Assembly: GCF_901000735.1 (NCBI RefSeq)
Contig: NC_081543.1
Span: forward strand, 8,911,921 to 8,975,920
DNA from: Corylus avellana
Lineage: Eukaryota; Streptophyta; Magnoliopsida; Fagales; Betulaceae
Direction of reading: 5' to 3'
DNA length: 64,000 bases
In this document: piece after piece, positions 1 to 11,211 of the stretch
How positions within the stretch are numbered: position 1 is the first letter of the stretch
Layout: the number at the start of each line of letters is the position of its first letter
Position numbers and translations under genes: made by a program
The notes under the pieces: generated by a model
Told to the model about the DNA's origin: nothing
Database searches by the model: none
The model's input: the letters and a program-made list of their open reading frames with translations, nothing else

Positions 1-3000
1 CCTTCTCCAAAACTTTTTGTTTGCCTTTGCTCGCATTAGGTGTACTAGAACCAACCCTATGTGACTGCACACATAAAAACGAAAATAGGTTTAGTATCAC
101 AATATTACCATGTATATAAGTAAATAGGAACTCCTTCCACTACCTTTTGCACAATTGTTTGTTTGCCTTTGCCTTTTGTCGCTTTAGGTGTTTTCAATCC
201 AACACTTCGTGACTACACACACAACATCAAAAACAAGTTTAGTATCATGCATAACAACGAACTATAAATATTATAAAACATATGTTTATTAAATATGAGC
301 TATATGTATGAGAAACTTACAATTGGTGTATCCGACTTCTTGCTATTGGATGCTTCACTTCTATTGGTTGGACATGCCCTTTTATTGTGTCCAACCCCGT
401 TACACTTCCCACATCTCATTCGCGCTCCGTACTTCCTCATCCGATATGGATTTCTTGGGTCCCTGCTCTCATCGGGTGCCCTTCTCCTTAGCTTCTTTGG
501 TCGACCCGGGGCAATTCTTCCTCTTGGAGGCTCCAACTTATCATGACTTGTTTTTATCCACTGTTCCTCACTGGGCATTGGGTATATTACTGGAGCATAT
601 GCCTTCTTGTAGACCTCAATAGTAAAGCACTCATCAACATAGTCTTCAGGGTCCCCACAATCATAGAGTATAGCTGCCACTGCATGGGAACATGGGATTC
701 CAGTAATTTCCCACTGCCTACAACCACACCTTCTTCTACCAAGGTCTACCACATATTGTCTATTATCCGGACAAGTAACTTCAAACATAGAATCACCAGC
801 ATACTGTGCAATGCAGTCAATTGCTTGCAACCCAATTTCTTCCAACTTTGCAGCAATCCTGGGGGTTAACTTCCCAGTCAACTTCTTTATCCCTTCCCTC
901 TTAACTTGATATCTCTGCATCAGCTTCTTCCGTATCATCTCCAACATGGTCAACATGGGCTTCTCACGGGCCTTCAAAATATATGAGTTGAAACACTCAC
1001 AGATGTTGTTGACTAGGAGGTCGCACTTGGGGTAGTCACTAAACCATGCCCTAGACCATGTACTAGGGTCAACCTGACTCAAATATTCATATGCGGCTTC
1101 ATTCATCTTCTTCAACTCTTCCATATGATCATTGAATTCATATTCTGTGTATGAAGAGGCTGCAGACCACAACTGTTCCTTCAGTGCCAACCCTCGATGC
1201 CCCCCAATGTCTCTAAAGTTGGCATATAAATGCCTAACACATATTCTGTGATCAACCATGGGCATAACAACCTCAAAAGCTGGCATTAGACCCTACAAAA
1301 AAAAAATATATATATATATATATTATGTTACCAAAACAGTAGTCAAACAAATTGCATGAATATTTAAGTTGTGAACAAGAAAACAATTTACCTTCTGTCG
1401 ATCTGAAATGAATGTAGGCCTAGCATGCCTGTCATGGGTACCAAGATCAGAGACAAGGGTTTCAAGGAACCAAATCCAGCTGTCTTTAACCTCGGCTTCG
1501 ACAACCGCAAAGGCAATTGGGTACATGTTGTTGTTCCCATCCCTTCCAACTGCAGAAAGGAGTTGGCCCTTGAACGGTCCTTTTAGGAAGCACCCATCTA
1601 CCCCAATGATCGGCCTGCAACCCTCCAAAAAGCCTTTCTTCATGGCAGCCAAACAAACATATAGTCTTCCAAAATTTGGAGGCAAATTTGGGTTTGGTCT
1701 ATCAACTTTCATAACAACACAGCTTCCACTATTAGTATGCCTCAAGGTTTCACAATAGTCCCACAACCTACCATATTGGTCCTCAAGATTCCCATACAAT
1801 CTTTGTTTGGCCTTCCTCCTAGCTCTGTACATCATACTTGGGCTCACATCAACACGCCATTTCTCCTTCACTTCATGTTGGATTACATCCAACGGCATGT
1901 TCGGCTGAACCCTAAACTTGTCAATGAGATTCTGTGCTATCCAAGAAGAGTTGACAATGGTGTTTCGGTATTTTCGACCACATATGTGTTTAGACTGTAA
2001 TGATCTTACTTGAAATGATTCTTCATCAGGCATCTTCCTTCCATACACCCTGTACTTACATTTCGCATCCCTGCATACCGCTACACACCTCCTTGTTTCA
2101 TTTTTCGTAAATTTGACATCCTTTCCTCTCTTCACATTGTACACCCTCACAGCTTCCCTAAACATTTGAATGTTTGGAAATTTCATCTCAAGTTTAATGA
2201 CTGGATCCACTAGATCCATAGCATGAAAGTCGACTGCACGTGCAGATTGTGTGTCACAATCTTCATCACTGATGACTGGTGACGCAAGTATATCACTCCT
2301 AGCCATTTCGGAGTTGTCATCATCATCATCATCACCTCCGAGAACACCAGCATCACCCTCACCCTCATCATTATCATGTTCATCACCTCTATCATCATCA
2401 CCCTTACCCTCATCATTATCATGTTCATAACCTCTATCATCATCACCCTCACCCTCATCATTATCATGTTCATCACCTATATCACCCTCACCCTCGTCAT
2501 TACCTCTATCATGTTCATCGCCTATAGCATCCTCACCCTCTTCAACACCTCTGTCATCCCCATCCTGTTCCTCTTCCTGACTATTTGGTTTTGTATTTGA
2601 TGGTCTAGCCCCACTATCAATGTCATCAAGATCTACATCAAAAAGATCTTCATCATCACTAATCCTATCACGCCACCAAGGGTCATTAGGGTCAACCCTC
2701 CCTCCATCCTCATCTTCATCCTCCTCATCTTGTTCATCAACTACACCCTCTCCGAAAGAAACAACAAATAAGTGAACTACGTTATGACCAGTGTGCTTAG
2801 CAACCATAAATAGTACATTATGGTCAGATGTAATCAAATGCAAGCCATTGACTAAACTTTTACCAGGTTCTTGAAAAAAGATTAAATCCCCCGACTTGTA
2901 CCCATAATGTCGACATATGCCTTCCAATTCGAAATATGACAACTCATCAGGGTCAACACTCTCTGTATGTACTGCCACATCACCCCCCACGTACTCACAT

Positions 3001-3006
3001 CCAAGT
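1..3006 (-). CDS. MuDR-like (MULE) transposase, multi-exon, open at both ends
   Basis: Cut-and-paste transposase of the Mutator superfamily, on the minus strand. The visible exons are about 3006-1392, 1292-321, 212-144 and 64-1; the first intron joins CAGAAG|GT to AG|GGTCTA and reads SDRQK-GLMPAFEVVMP in frame. Domains in order: a PB1-like N-terminal domain (about 2990-2760), a highly acidic tract with a 15-residue repeat (about 2750-2320), a MuDR DNA-binding region with Cys/His spacing (about 2190-1960), the DDE catalytic core (first Asp in VDGCFLKG, second in ISDRQKG, probable Glu in NNICECFN), a SWIM zinc finger (CGCRQW...PCSHAV) and a CCHC zinc knuckle (CGKCNGVGHNKRAC). The reading frame is intact over all visible exons, so the copy may be recent. 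The N-terminus lies in or beyond the N gap; the short frame 5' of the gap (MIGLLKQLYI) is probably fortuitous. The last exon runs off the window. No terminal inverted repeat was seen. Confidence 0.9.
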
Positions 3007-3106
3007 NNNNNNNNNNNNNNNNNNNNNNNNNNNNNNNNNNNNNNNNNNNNNNNNNNNNNNNNNNNNNNNNNNNNNNNNNNNNNNNNNNNNNNNNNNNNNN
3101 NNNNNN
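3007..3106. other. assembly gap (100 N)
   Basis: Exactly 100 N bases, the usual placeholder for a scaffold join of unknown size. It interrupts the N-terminal region of the MULE transposase on the left. On the right the sequence resumes in what looks like an intron of the DUF547 gene. The two sides may not be truly adjacent. Confidence 0.99.
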
Positions 3107-3534
3107 GAATGTACAATTGCTTAAGCAAGCCTATCAAAATCTACAAGATTGCACTTTCCTTTTTTCTGACACCAAACCTGCCTTCCAGTGATGCCTGTAC
3201 CAGGGGTATGTTTGAGAGATGCTTTGATAGTTTCACCAGTTCACCTATTCTAGAATTTAGCAAAATTCTTTTGTTCTCAAAATTGAGTTTATCAGGTTAT
3301 TTCTATTGCCATTGCCCACTTTTTAGGAGGAGACATTCATTCCTTTATTTTTTTTAATAAACTATTTTTTGAGGGATATCAAATGGAGAATCAAACCATA
3401 AAGTTTTATAAACTCTCAGTAGTTTCCCAAGTTTCCATTGTCTTTTTTCCTCTCCTAATGTTTGTACCCTTTAGACTTTCTCTCTTTTCTGAAATTGTAA
3501 AAAATTTGTTGATGGATTTGTTTGTATAGTGCAG

Positions 3535-6297
3535 GCTGCATACAACATTGGTGGCCATATCATAAGTGCAAATGCTATAGAACATTCAATATTTTGCTTC
3601 CGAACTCCCCGAATTGGACGGGTATTCCTCTTACTGTCACTAAAGAACACAGAAATATACACATGCACAAATAGTGGAAAATATAGGTGGACCTCACACC
3701 ATCCAGACAATTATTTTTATATCATTATGATTAACACCAAGAGATGATTGGTGGTATTGGCTAGCTTAGTTGTAGATTGCTTCACTTGACCTACTTACCA
3801 GTCATGCTGCTTGTTTTCTTCTGTTTTTTGGAGATTCTATAAATATAGTCATGGTTAGACAAAATTATCCATATATAAGTTAAGTTGGATATGCCTTTAA
3901 CTTATAACATGATTCCACTTATTTTTGAGATTACCGCTTGAACTGTTTCTTTCTTTCATAGAATAAATCTTAGGATGGAAAGGTGAATAATTAGGTGAAC
4001 ATCAACAGCTTTTAGTAACCAAGATGAGTTGCTTCCTTAATGTAAGCAGGAAGATAAAATTGTCAAAGGATTCTAATTATATAGCATTTCGTCAATGAGA
4101 TACGGTTGCTTGACTATTTATCTGCCTTTACTTAAATTTCAGTGGCTAGAAAACATCCTTTCCACTGCCTTGAGAAAAAAATCCGGTGAAGAAAGACAAC
4201 TCAGTTCAAAATTGGGTCTTCCAAGTTCCCAACCCCTTGTCTGCTTTGCCCTTTGTACTGGAGCTTTTTCTGATCCTGTGGTAAGCTTCTCACTTCTGTT
4301 ACTCTTCCTTTTGCACGATAATGAAGTTTGAATATTATTATGTAAAGGTTATCAGTTATAATACTAAGTTCTTAGATCAAAACAAAATGAAATGTTAGAT
4401 TTCACTGGTTCTCAATATCTGTTGGATGAGTCCATTGCATTCCATTGATGTTGCTTTAGTTAATTACCTGGTATTGGCATGTCATTCTGCAATTTAAAGT
4501 GTCCAGTAGCGTGTTTATGAATGTATTATGAGTCAGTTTTGTCCACTGTTAATATTTCTATGTTTGATTAATGTCTTCATCAAAATTTTGTTTGGTAATT
4601 TGTGAGGATGTAACTTTTATGCTCTATAGTCAGGGCATGTTTGGGTGTGCGTTTGAGGGGCCTAAAGTTCATTTAACACTCAAAAAGTCCGTTTGAAAAA
4701 AAAGTTCTTGTTTGATAATTTGTGAGGATGTAACTTTTATGCTTTATAGTTAGTATTGTATAACTGGAGAGCAGTTCTGGTTTTCATCTACATGGTGGGC
4801 TGGATCAGTGCTGATATGATATGTGAATGCAATAAAACTTGAACAGTAAATTTAGGGGTCGTAGAGCCAACTTGAAGGAAACCTCTCTCTCTCTCTCTCT
4901 TATTCTCCCCTCTCCTCAACACCATGCCTATATGGCCACCATTAGCACCACTGTTACCCTGACCTCATTTCATGAGGCCAATAAACATCCTCAATGGCGT
5001 GAGGCGATGGCTACCAAAATCGAAGCATTGGAAGCCAACCACACTTGGCGCCTCCGTCCTCTTCCTCTTGGAAAACATGTGATTGGTTGCAAGTAAGAAA
5101 ACGGATGCGCGTTAGCGCAACGGCTTTTGCTCTAGCGCGCTCAGTCCATTGCTGAAACCTGAACAGTAAAATTAGGGTTCATTGAGGCAACTTGAAGGAA
5201 ACATGAACCTCGCTACAATTATTTCAATGACATCATTCCCGGTGTCTTCTATGAGGGTGATAGAAAGATAGTGCTTAGGCATGTAGTTTTACTTACAACT
5301 TCTCTTTCCACTTCTTGGTTCAGGGCCGGCTTAATAGTATAGGCAAACAAGGCCCCTGCTTATGGCCCTAAAAAAAGGTCGTTTATACAAAATTTGTAAA
5401 AATAAAAAAGTAAAAGAATGTGGATGGCCGTAGGAAAAATAAAATGAGAGGAGGGCCATTTGGCATCCTATTAGGGCTTAGAAAAAGAAAAAAAAAAAAA
5501 AATTACTTCAATTGAAATACTAAGCTATATAAAAAAAATTAGATTTTTTGGTAAATGCTTGCATTGGTTATAGAATATTATTGACAATACCTGTCACAGT
5601 TGCTTTTACGGCAATAAGTTTTTCAAAACTAAAATTAATCGACTGTCACAAAAAGTATCAAATTGAGTCATATTTAATATAAAAAATTATAATATCACTA
5701 TTTTACAATCAAATAGCCCCATCTTAACTTTTTGCCCTAAACCTCAATTTTCATTGAGCCGCCCATCGTGGCTAACCTTTTTAACTTATTTTCTCCCCCA
5801 AATTAGCTTGTTTTGGCTGCTTTTGGCAACCAGTTGAAATGATGGAATAACTTCTGTAATTTGCTTTGATTGTAAGTCATGCTTCCATGGTGTTACTTAC
5901 GAATTCATCATGATCTTGATATGCTGCTTAGGGTTGATTAATAGCTTACTAGTTAAATTTTGTGCAGCTAAAATTCTACACAGCATCAAATGTTAGAGAG
6001 GAATTGGAAGCCGCGAAAAGAGAGTTTCTTCAAGCAAATGTAGTGGTGAAGAAGTCTAGGAAAGTGTCTCTACCAAAGGTGCTGGAGAGATATGCTAGGG
6101 AAGCATCTGTAAGCTCGGATCATCTTTTAACATGGGTCTCTGAAAATGTTGATAAGAAGCTACATGATTCTATACATAAATGCATTGACCAGAAATCCGG
6201 CAAGAGGGCATCTCAGATCATAGAGTGGCTGCCTTACAGTTCAAGGTTCTGCTACTTGTTCTCAAAGGATTTAACAGAGAAGCCATGGTGGTTGTGA
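3535..6297 (+). CDS. DUF547-domain protein, 3' three exons only (5' partial)
   Basis: Exons 3535-3621, 4143-4280 and 5968-6297, each bounded by AG/GT. They encode 29, 46 and 109 residues that join in phase 0. Characteristic stretches are AAYNIGGHIISANAIEHSIF, PLVCFALCTGAFSDPV and IIEWLPYSSRFCYLFSKDL, ending EKPWWL and a TGA stop. This is the C-terminal half of the plant DUF547 family, whose longer members also carry an N-terminal leucine-zipper region. The biochemical function of the family is not established. The exons that should encode the start of DUF547 and everything N-terminal to it are absent: 3107-3534 gives no matching frame, and the N gap and a MULE gene lie just upstream. Either the assembly is wrong here or the gene is broken. 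The large last intron (4281-5967) contains a copia fragment and a hAT-like MITE. Codons downstream are clean, with no frameshift or stop. Confidence 0.85.
4588..4753 (+). repeat. 48-bp class direct repeat, two copies 120 bp apart
   Basis: Positions 4588-4633 and 4708-4753 are near-identical (both contain TTTGTGAGGATGTAACTTTT). The spacer begins GGCATGTTTGGGTGTGCG, a sequence typical of MITE ends. The arrangement is either a local tandem duplication or a small insertion with a long flanking duplication. Confidence 0.6.
4841..5202 (+). repeat. imperfect 42-bp direct repeats bracketing a copia fragment
   Basis: 4841-4882 and 5161-5202 both run GAACAGTAAA...TTAGGG...CAACTTGAAGGAAAC with a handful of mismatches, 320 bp apart. 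Between them lie a CT microsatellite (about 4883-4902) and a short copia reverse-transcriptase fragment. The repeat is far too long and diverged for an ordinary 5-bp copia target duplication. Confidence 0.6.
4932..5096 (+). mobile_element. Ty1-copia reverse-transcriptase remnant
   Basis: One open frame reads MATISTTVTLTSFHEANKHP and then QWREAMATKIEALEANHTW, with PLPLGKHVIGCK before a stop. This is the well-known start of the copia reverse-transcriptase domain (the expected continuation is a WVYKIK-type motif, absent here). Only about 55 codons survive, in the last intron of the DUF547 gene. Confidence 0.8.
5324..5775. mobile_element. hAT-type MITE in the DUF547 intron
   Basis: The left end GGGCCGGCTTAAT and right end ATTGAGCCGCCC form imperfect terminal inverted repeats. 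The subterminal GGCCCTAAA / TTTGCCCTAAA pattern is typical of non-autonomous hAT elements common in dicots. The interior is AT-rich and non-coding. No clean 8-bp target duplication could be read, so the ends are approximate. Confidence 0.5.
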
Positions 6298-6577
6298 GGG
6301 TCTTCCCAAATTTATGCACTTTCTTCCGGACCACTGTAATCTAACCTAATATCAGATAATTTTCTAATGGCTTGAATTTCGTAATTTGAAAATCTATAAT
6401 TTCTCTAAAATTGTAGAGATTCTGATCTGCTGATTTTCTAGTCTGATGAGCTTAACATTGTAATTGCATGTAATATATAGCACCAACTTTAGCTGTTGCG
6501 TGAGTAAGTTTGACTTCTTAATGTAAGAACACTTTAATGTAATATTATTGAAGTATTCATTATGATTTATGTAGTTT

Positions 6578-6614
<37 letters not shown>

Positions 6615-6724
6615 CTCCATGTCCTTGGATTAAATACCTATTCTTGGCTACTTCATACGTTAATAATGCTATATTATTCTTTTGCTTAACTATATACTAT
6701 CATTATTAACTGATGGCCATAATT
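6298..6724 (+). other. DUF547 3' UTR and downstream DNA
   Basis: AT-rich sequence after the DUF547 stop codon, with several AATAAA-like stretches and a pure A tract at about 6579-6611. The tract could mark a genomic poly(A) microsatellite or an old retro-insertion tail. I see no gene here. Confidence 0.5.
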
Positions 6725-6903
6725 TATGGGTGCGAACAATCCTTTGGAGCCACACCCCCTAATGAAAAGCTAGCAATTTAATCAGTTTCGTGTAAGAAAA
6801 CTTTCAAGGGTGTGGGTCACGTGATTGGGGTTTACTCTGTAGGGGTGGGTTTGAAGGGCTCTGCCTTAGAGAGGTTCCTCGACATCTCAAAAAAAAAAAA
6901 AAA
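6725..6903 (+). mobile_element. short non-LTR retroelement with poly(A) tail
   Basis: An insert of about 180 bp ends in a run of about 15 A and is flanked by a perfect 17-bp target-site duplication, AACTGATGGCCATAATT, at 6708-6724 and 6904-6920. The long TSD with a 3' A-tail is diagnostic of target-primed reverse transcription. The body has no obvious tRNA-like boxes, so it is either a SINE of unknown head or a 5'-truncated LINE. Confidence 0.75.
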
Positions 6904-6920
6904 AACTGATGGCCATAATT

Positions 6921-7679
6921 GGTCATGCCTCTCTCTTCATTAGCATAAATTAAGGGATTTTTGGTTTCAGATATTTGATTGCTTTCAAATTTGATCATAA
7001 TTGATTCAGATATGATTGTAATTTCAAACATTTCAGGTAGTCAGATTTGATTGTATTCAAATATGATACTATCTCTATATATGTCTTATTCTCATTTATC
7101 ACAATTCTATTATAAATATGAGTTTTATGTATTGTAAATTTTATAGAAGAAATACGAGCAAAATGTAACCATTTGTGTTTTATCCTATGTCTTTATTTTA
7201 CTATTTCGCCTTTTACTTATTTATCCATTGCATTATCTTTTCTTTTAACAACTGCATCCCTAAAATCAAATGCAATAGCTCGAGATAGTTGACCTATTAC
7301 AAAAACAAAAACAAAAAATTGAATAAAATTTGTTTTCGTAAAAAGAAAAGAATTTTTTTTTTTTTTTTTGCATTCTAGCATCTATCAGACTATCACGTAT
7401 ATCTTCGTTGAATTGGCATGCTCTATCTATCCTTAATTAGAAAGAACAAAAAAATGATAATGGTGAATTACATGCCAACTCAACTAAGATGCATGCAAAA
7501 CTGACGCCATAATACAATTCATACCATGATTACATAAAAGAGGGTGTTGTTTAGATTAATCCATGAGTCAATGCGCCAAAACATATAAAAGCTCAATTTT
7601 TTTTTTAAGTATTAATTGTATAAGTTTTTAAAAAATGTGAAAGGGATAATTCCGTTACTTTTTCTCCCAATTTATTAAC
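6921..7679. other. AT-rich intergenic DNA
   Basis: Simple AT-rich sequence with A/T homopolymer runs. No open frame of substance and no recognisable repeat ends were seen. Confidence 0.5.
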
Positions 7680-9101
7680 TGATGAACACCAAATATTGCA
7701 TATTTGGGATTCTTAATTTGTATTTGTTAATCCTTTAGCTTTATTATGTTCTGATGTTTGTGTTAGTTTTGGTGTCTTAGTGTTTTGCAGGTTGTTAAGA
7801 GAAAATTGCGGTCTCAATGTGAAAGTTGCAAAAAAGTTGGAAAAAGAGAATTTCTAGAAGTGGGATCAAGCGCACGTCACTACGCTCGAGCGCACCTGCA
7901 CTCGAGTCCAGCAAGGGCACGCTTGAGCACACTCCCACCTATGCCCAAGCAAGCAATGCCCAAGCGCTGCACCGCAGGAGAGCTGATACATGCCTGAGTG
8001 CGATCAAGCGCATTCGTCTGACCAGCAAGCGCCGAAACCCTAAAATTAACTTATAAATACCATATTTTTCTAGGGGAATGCACCAAGGGATGCCGTTTAG
8101 TGTATTTTTCACGTTTTTTGAAATTTTGTAGCTCTGAACTTGATTCCCTTTGTAAGTTTTTAGTTTCCATGCTTTTATGGAGATTATGATTTTTGTAGTC
8201 ATGAGAGGCTAAGGCTGTGTTTGGCAAAAGAATGGGCCGAACCAGACCCAAAAACCCAAAAAATTCCTCTAAAAATTAATACCAACATTCTTACTTTTTA
8301 CATTACATTAATCACTTTTTATTACTATTCAAATAAAAAAATCACTATAAAACAATTTTTTTCACTTTTTTATACAAAACATTCTTATTTTTTTCTCTCA
8401 CATCAATAAACTCTGCTACAGTACTGGTCAACTTCCTAAGTCCATTTCTTTGCCAAACATAGCCTAAAACCTTCAACTAAGGTTGAAGATGAAGCCTCAC
8501 CATTGATTAGCAAATACGTTCTCGTTGTATTGTTCGTACAATTCCAACTTTTAATATAATTGTTGTTTTATTTCAATTCAGTTATTTGATTAAACTCTTT
8601 TAATTGAATGTTGTGATCTTCATTTGTGTAAACGTTGGATATTCGGTGTGTTTCATCCGACGGATACATCGAATCATTCAATTGAAATTGGATATCCATT
8701 GTGATTCGTAAATCAAACGGATACATTAGATGCTTTAATTTCAGTTGGGTATTCTTTGTGATTTGTTTCATGGATGGATTCATTAAATGTTTCAATATGT
8801 ATTTTTATGAAACATAGAACAATGCATAGGGTTTTGTTGCTTGTCGGATGTATGAACAAAACATGAAAATGTGTGCTTTGATTTGGTGAGTGTGAATTCT
8901 GAAACCTTAGTGTTTTTATCATTTGATTTATTAAATTTAATTTAGTTTACAATTTTGCAAGAAAAAGCACATCATTTTCGGAACTAGGTTAAAATACGAT
9001 TAATTTAGATAGAAATTTATTTTCACGACACAATTCCCTATGGATTTGACCTCGTACTTGCAAAAGTTATATTGCAAACGACTCGTGCACTTGCGAGTAA
9101 C
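7680..9101 (+). mobile_element. repeat family A, copy 1 (LTR-like, non-coding)
   Basis: Begins TGATGAACACCAAATATTGC and ends near GCACTTGCGAGTAAC. The same start and end recur in two other copies of the window (reverse strand at 9947-11211 and 12850-13108). It contains a GC-richer block of repeated GAGCGCAC / CTCGAGC words (about 7865-7985) and a 3' motif ACAATTCCCTATGG...GACCTCG. No coding capacity. I read it as a solo LTR or a large non-autonomous LTR derivative, but no clear TSD was found. A Tourist-like MITE is nested within. Confidence 0.6.
8213..8464. mobile_element. Tourist-like (PIF/Harbinger) MITE
   Basis: 252 bp with terminal inverted repeats GGCTGTGTTTGGCAAA and TTTGCCAAACATAGCC, flanked on both sides by TAA (8210-8212 and 8465-8467), the target preference of PIF/Harbinger elements. 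Interior AT-rich and non-coding. It is nested in repeat A copy 1. Confidence 0.8.
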
Positions 9102-9946
9102 ATTAAAACTCACAACTTTAACGTTTGTCCATCTAATCCAATATGCACTATTTTGTGAAGTGACAAATTAGATAAACACGTTGACATCTGACGTTTAATA
9201 TAATCCTATTTGTTACCCTTGACACGTAAGCCCAAAACACACCGTTCTATAATGGTATCGAGGATATTTCAATGAAGGGAAAGAGAATCTTGCTCTCTTC
9301 ACTTTTAAACAATGATTAATAACAGAAAGAAAAAATTGTTGGACAAAGGAGACAATACAGCTAAAATTTGCAATAGAAAGCCGAAAAAGGTTTATGGATT
9401 TGTGTCACAAGTTTTAAAGATGCCATGACAAGTTCTTGTGCCCATTTTCTTGTAAAACCAAGAGCGATTTCAAAAGGTTTTCAACTCACCCTTGTTCTTG
9501 TTCTCTTTAAAAGTTGCATGATAATATGTGATAGAACAAAGAGGATCACGTTCTACCCCCAAATCAAACACATAAGCGATTTATATAACCAAAACAAATG
9601 CATAAGCAGTTTATATAAGGAAAATAAATAGCTATGCTTAATAATAAACCAACACAACAATAAAGTACATTCACACAACCACAACACAAGATTTGTTGAC
9701 AAAGTAGAAAACCCTTTGAGTGCCTCAAAGGAAAAAACCACTCCAGGGCAGCCAAACCCGAGAAATCATTATATGAAGATTCAAAGTTACAAACTAGGCA
9801 ATACTCACTCCCTAGATGACATCTAGACTTAGTAAGAATAACAAGCTTCCCAACTTATCTCTATTTTGACCATCTTCATGCAGTGCATCTCTTTACTGAC
9901 CCTTCAGTAGACTTATTTCTTCAAGCTCACTGTTGTGAAAACTTTA
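9102..9946. other. unclassified repeat-like sequence
   Basis: No gene seen. A stretch at about 9680-9770 (TTTGTTGACAAAG...AACC...GCAGCCAAACCCG) resembles one at 19978-20045, suggesting fragments of the same retroelement. Confidence 0.35.
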
Positions 9947-11211
9947 GTTACTCGCAAGTGCACAAATCGTTTGCAATAAAGGGTTGCAAGTGCGAGGTCA
10001 ATCCCACAGGGAATTGTGTTTATGAAAACAAAATTTATATCTAAACTAATTAAATCTTAACCTAGTTATGAAACAAATTTGATCTTTGGTTTAGAAAGTA
10101 AAACATAAACTAAATAAGATAAAATTAATCAACTAAGAAAGCACTAAGGTTTTGGAATCCACACTCACCAAATCATAGCAACATATTTCATGTTCGTCAA
10201 TATCATCCGAAGTTCTTACAATAAAAATCTTATGTATATTCTACTATGCTTTAAAGATCAATTAAATCATTCAATGAATCCGTTCGAATCCATTCTTTGC
10301 ACAAATCATAAAAGATATTCAATTTAAATTAAATCATCAAATGTATCCGTAAATCACAAAAAATATCTGATTTAAACCAAATCATCAAATTTATCCATAG
10401 AACGAAATACAATAAATATCTAATGTTTTGATAAAAGAAAACCCAAGCAATCAATTAAGTGAAACCATCTTAAATCATCAAATGTATCCATAAATCAAAA
10501 AAGATATCCAATAATCATGCTAATTGAATTGAAGTAGAACAATTTAAATATTAAAAACCATAAAATCAGACAATATCAACGTACATGAAAATATGGTTGC
10601 TCTTCATTGGTGAGGCTTCATCCTCAACCTTAGTTGAGAAATTAGCTACACATAACTATGAAAATAAAGGAAAAACTAATCTAAAGGGAGAACTAGTGTG
10701 AAAATTTCGTTCTTGGTCTCCAGCCTACTTTTCTTGAGGCTTAGCAGTCTATTTATAGGGCTTTCTAGGGTTTTTCTAGGGTTTTAACCTAAAAAATGGC
10801 GGCTAGGTCTAATAAGTGGTCCGTTTGGATGAGACTTTTCACCGTTCGGATGGCTTACGAACAGAGGCTCTTTTGACCTAGTAAACATCAAAATTAGCAA
10901 ACTCTTGTGAAACATGACTTTGTAGATATTTGAGTTAGCTTTCTAATGCCGCAAAGCTCACTCCAATCCGAATTCTGAAACTTTAGATATAGTCTTTTTA
11001 GTAGGACTTGTTAGGTGCGAATCATCGCTCGATCCAAATTTGCTGCCAATGCTCCCTAAAGCGGCTAAAGCCTCAGAATTAATGGAATTAGTTGCATTTT
11101 TCCTTCGGCACTTGAAAAAACTAAACAACACAATGTCAAACAAATAAAAATGCTAAAGAATTAACATATGCAAATTAAGGGGTTCAAATATGCAAAATTT
11201 GGCACTCATCA
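9947..11211 (-). mobile_element. repeat family A, copy 2
   Basis: Reverse-strand relative of 7680-9101: it starts TGATGAGTGCCAAATTTTGC at 11211 and ends GCACTTGCGAGTAAC at 9947, with the shared internal motif ACAATTCCCTGTGGGATTG. The centre carries repeated ATGTATCCGTAAATC words. The two copies form a large inverted pair separated by about 0.85 kb. Confidence 0.6.

Noticed and set aside
1408..2000. Plus-strand frames at 1408-1758 and 1737-2000
   Set aside because: Antisense to the transposase catalytic domain, no independent support.
2210..2600. Met/Ile-rich overlapping frames on both strands
   Set aside because: Alternate readings of the 45-bp acidic repeat of the transposase; composition follows from the repeat alone.
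3107..3357. Possible extra DUF547 exon (LKQAYQNLQDCTFLFSDTK) just right of the gap
   Set aside because: It lacks splice sites in phase and does not match the expected preceding DUF547 sequence; QDCTFLF also occurs in the repeat at 28.9 kb, suggesting repeat DNA.
7785..8056. Small plus-strand frames in the GAGCGCAC block
   Set aside because: Fall within repeat family A and are not preserved in copies 2 or 3.
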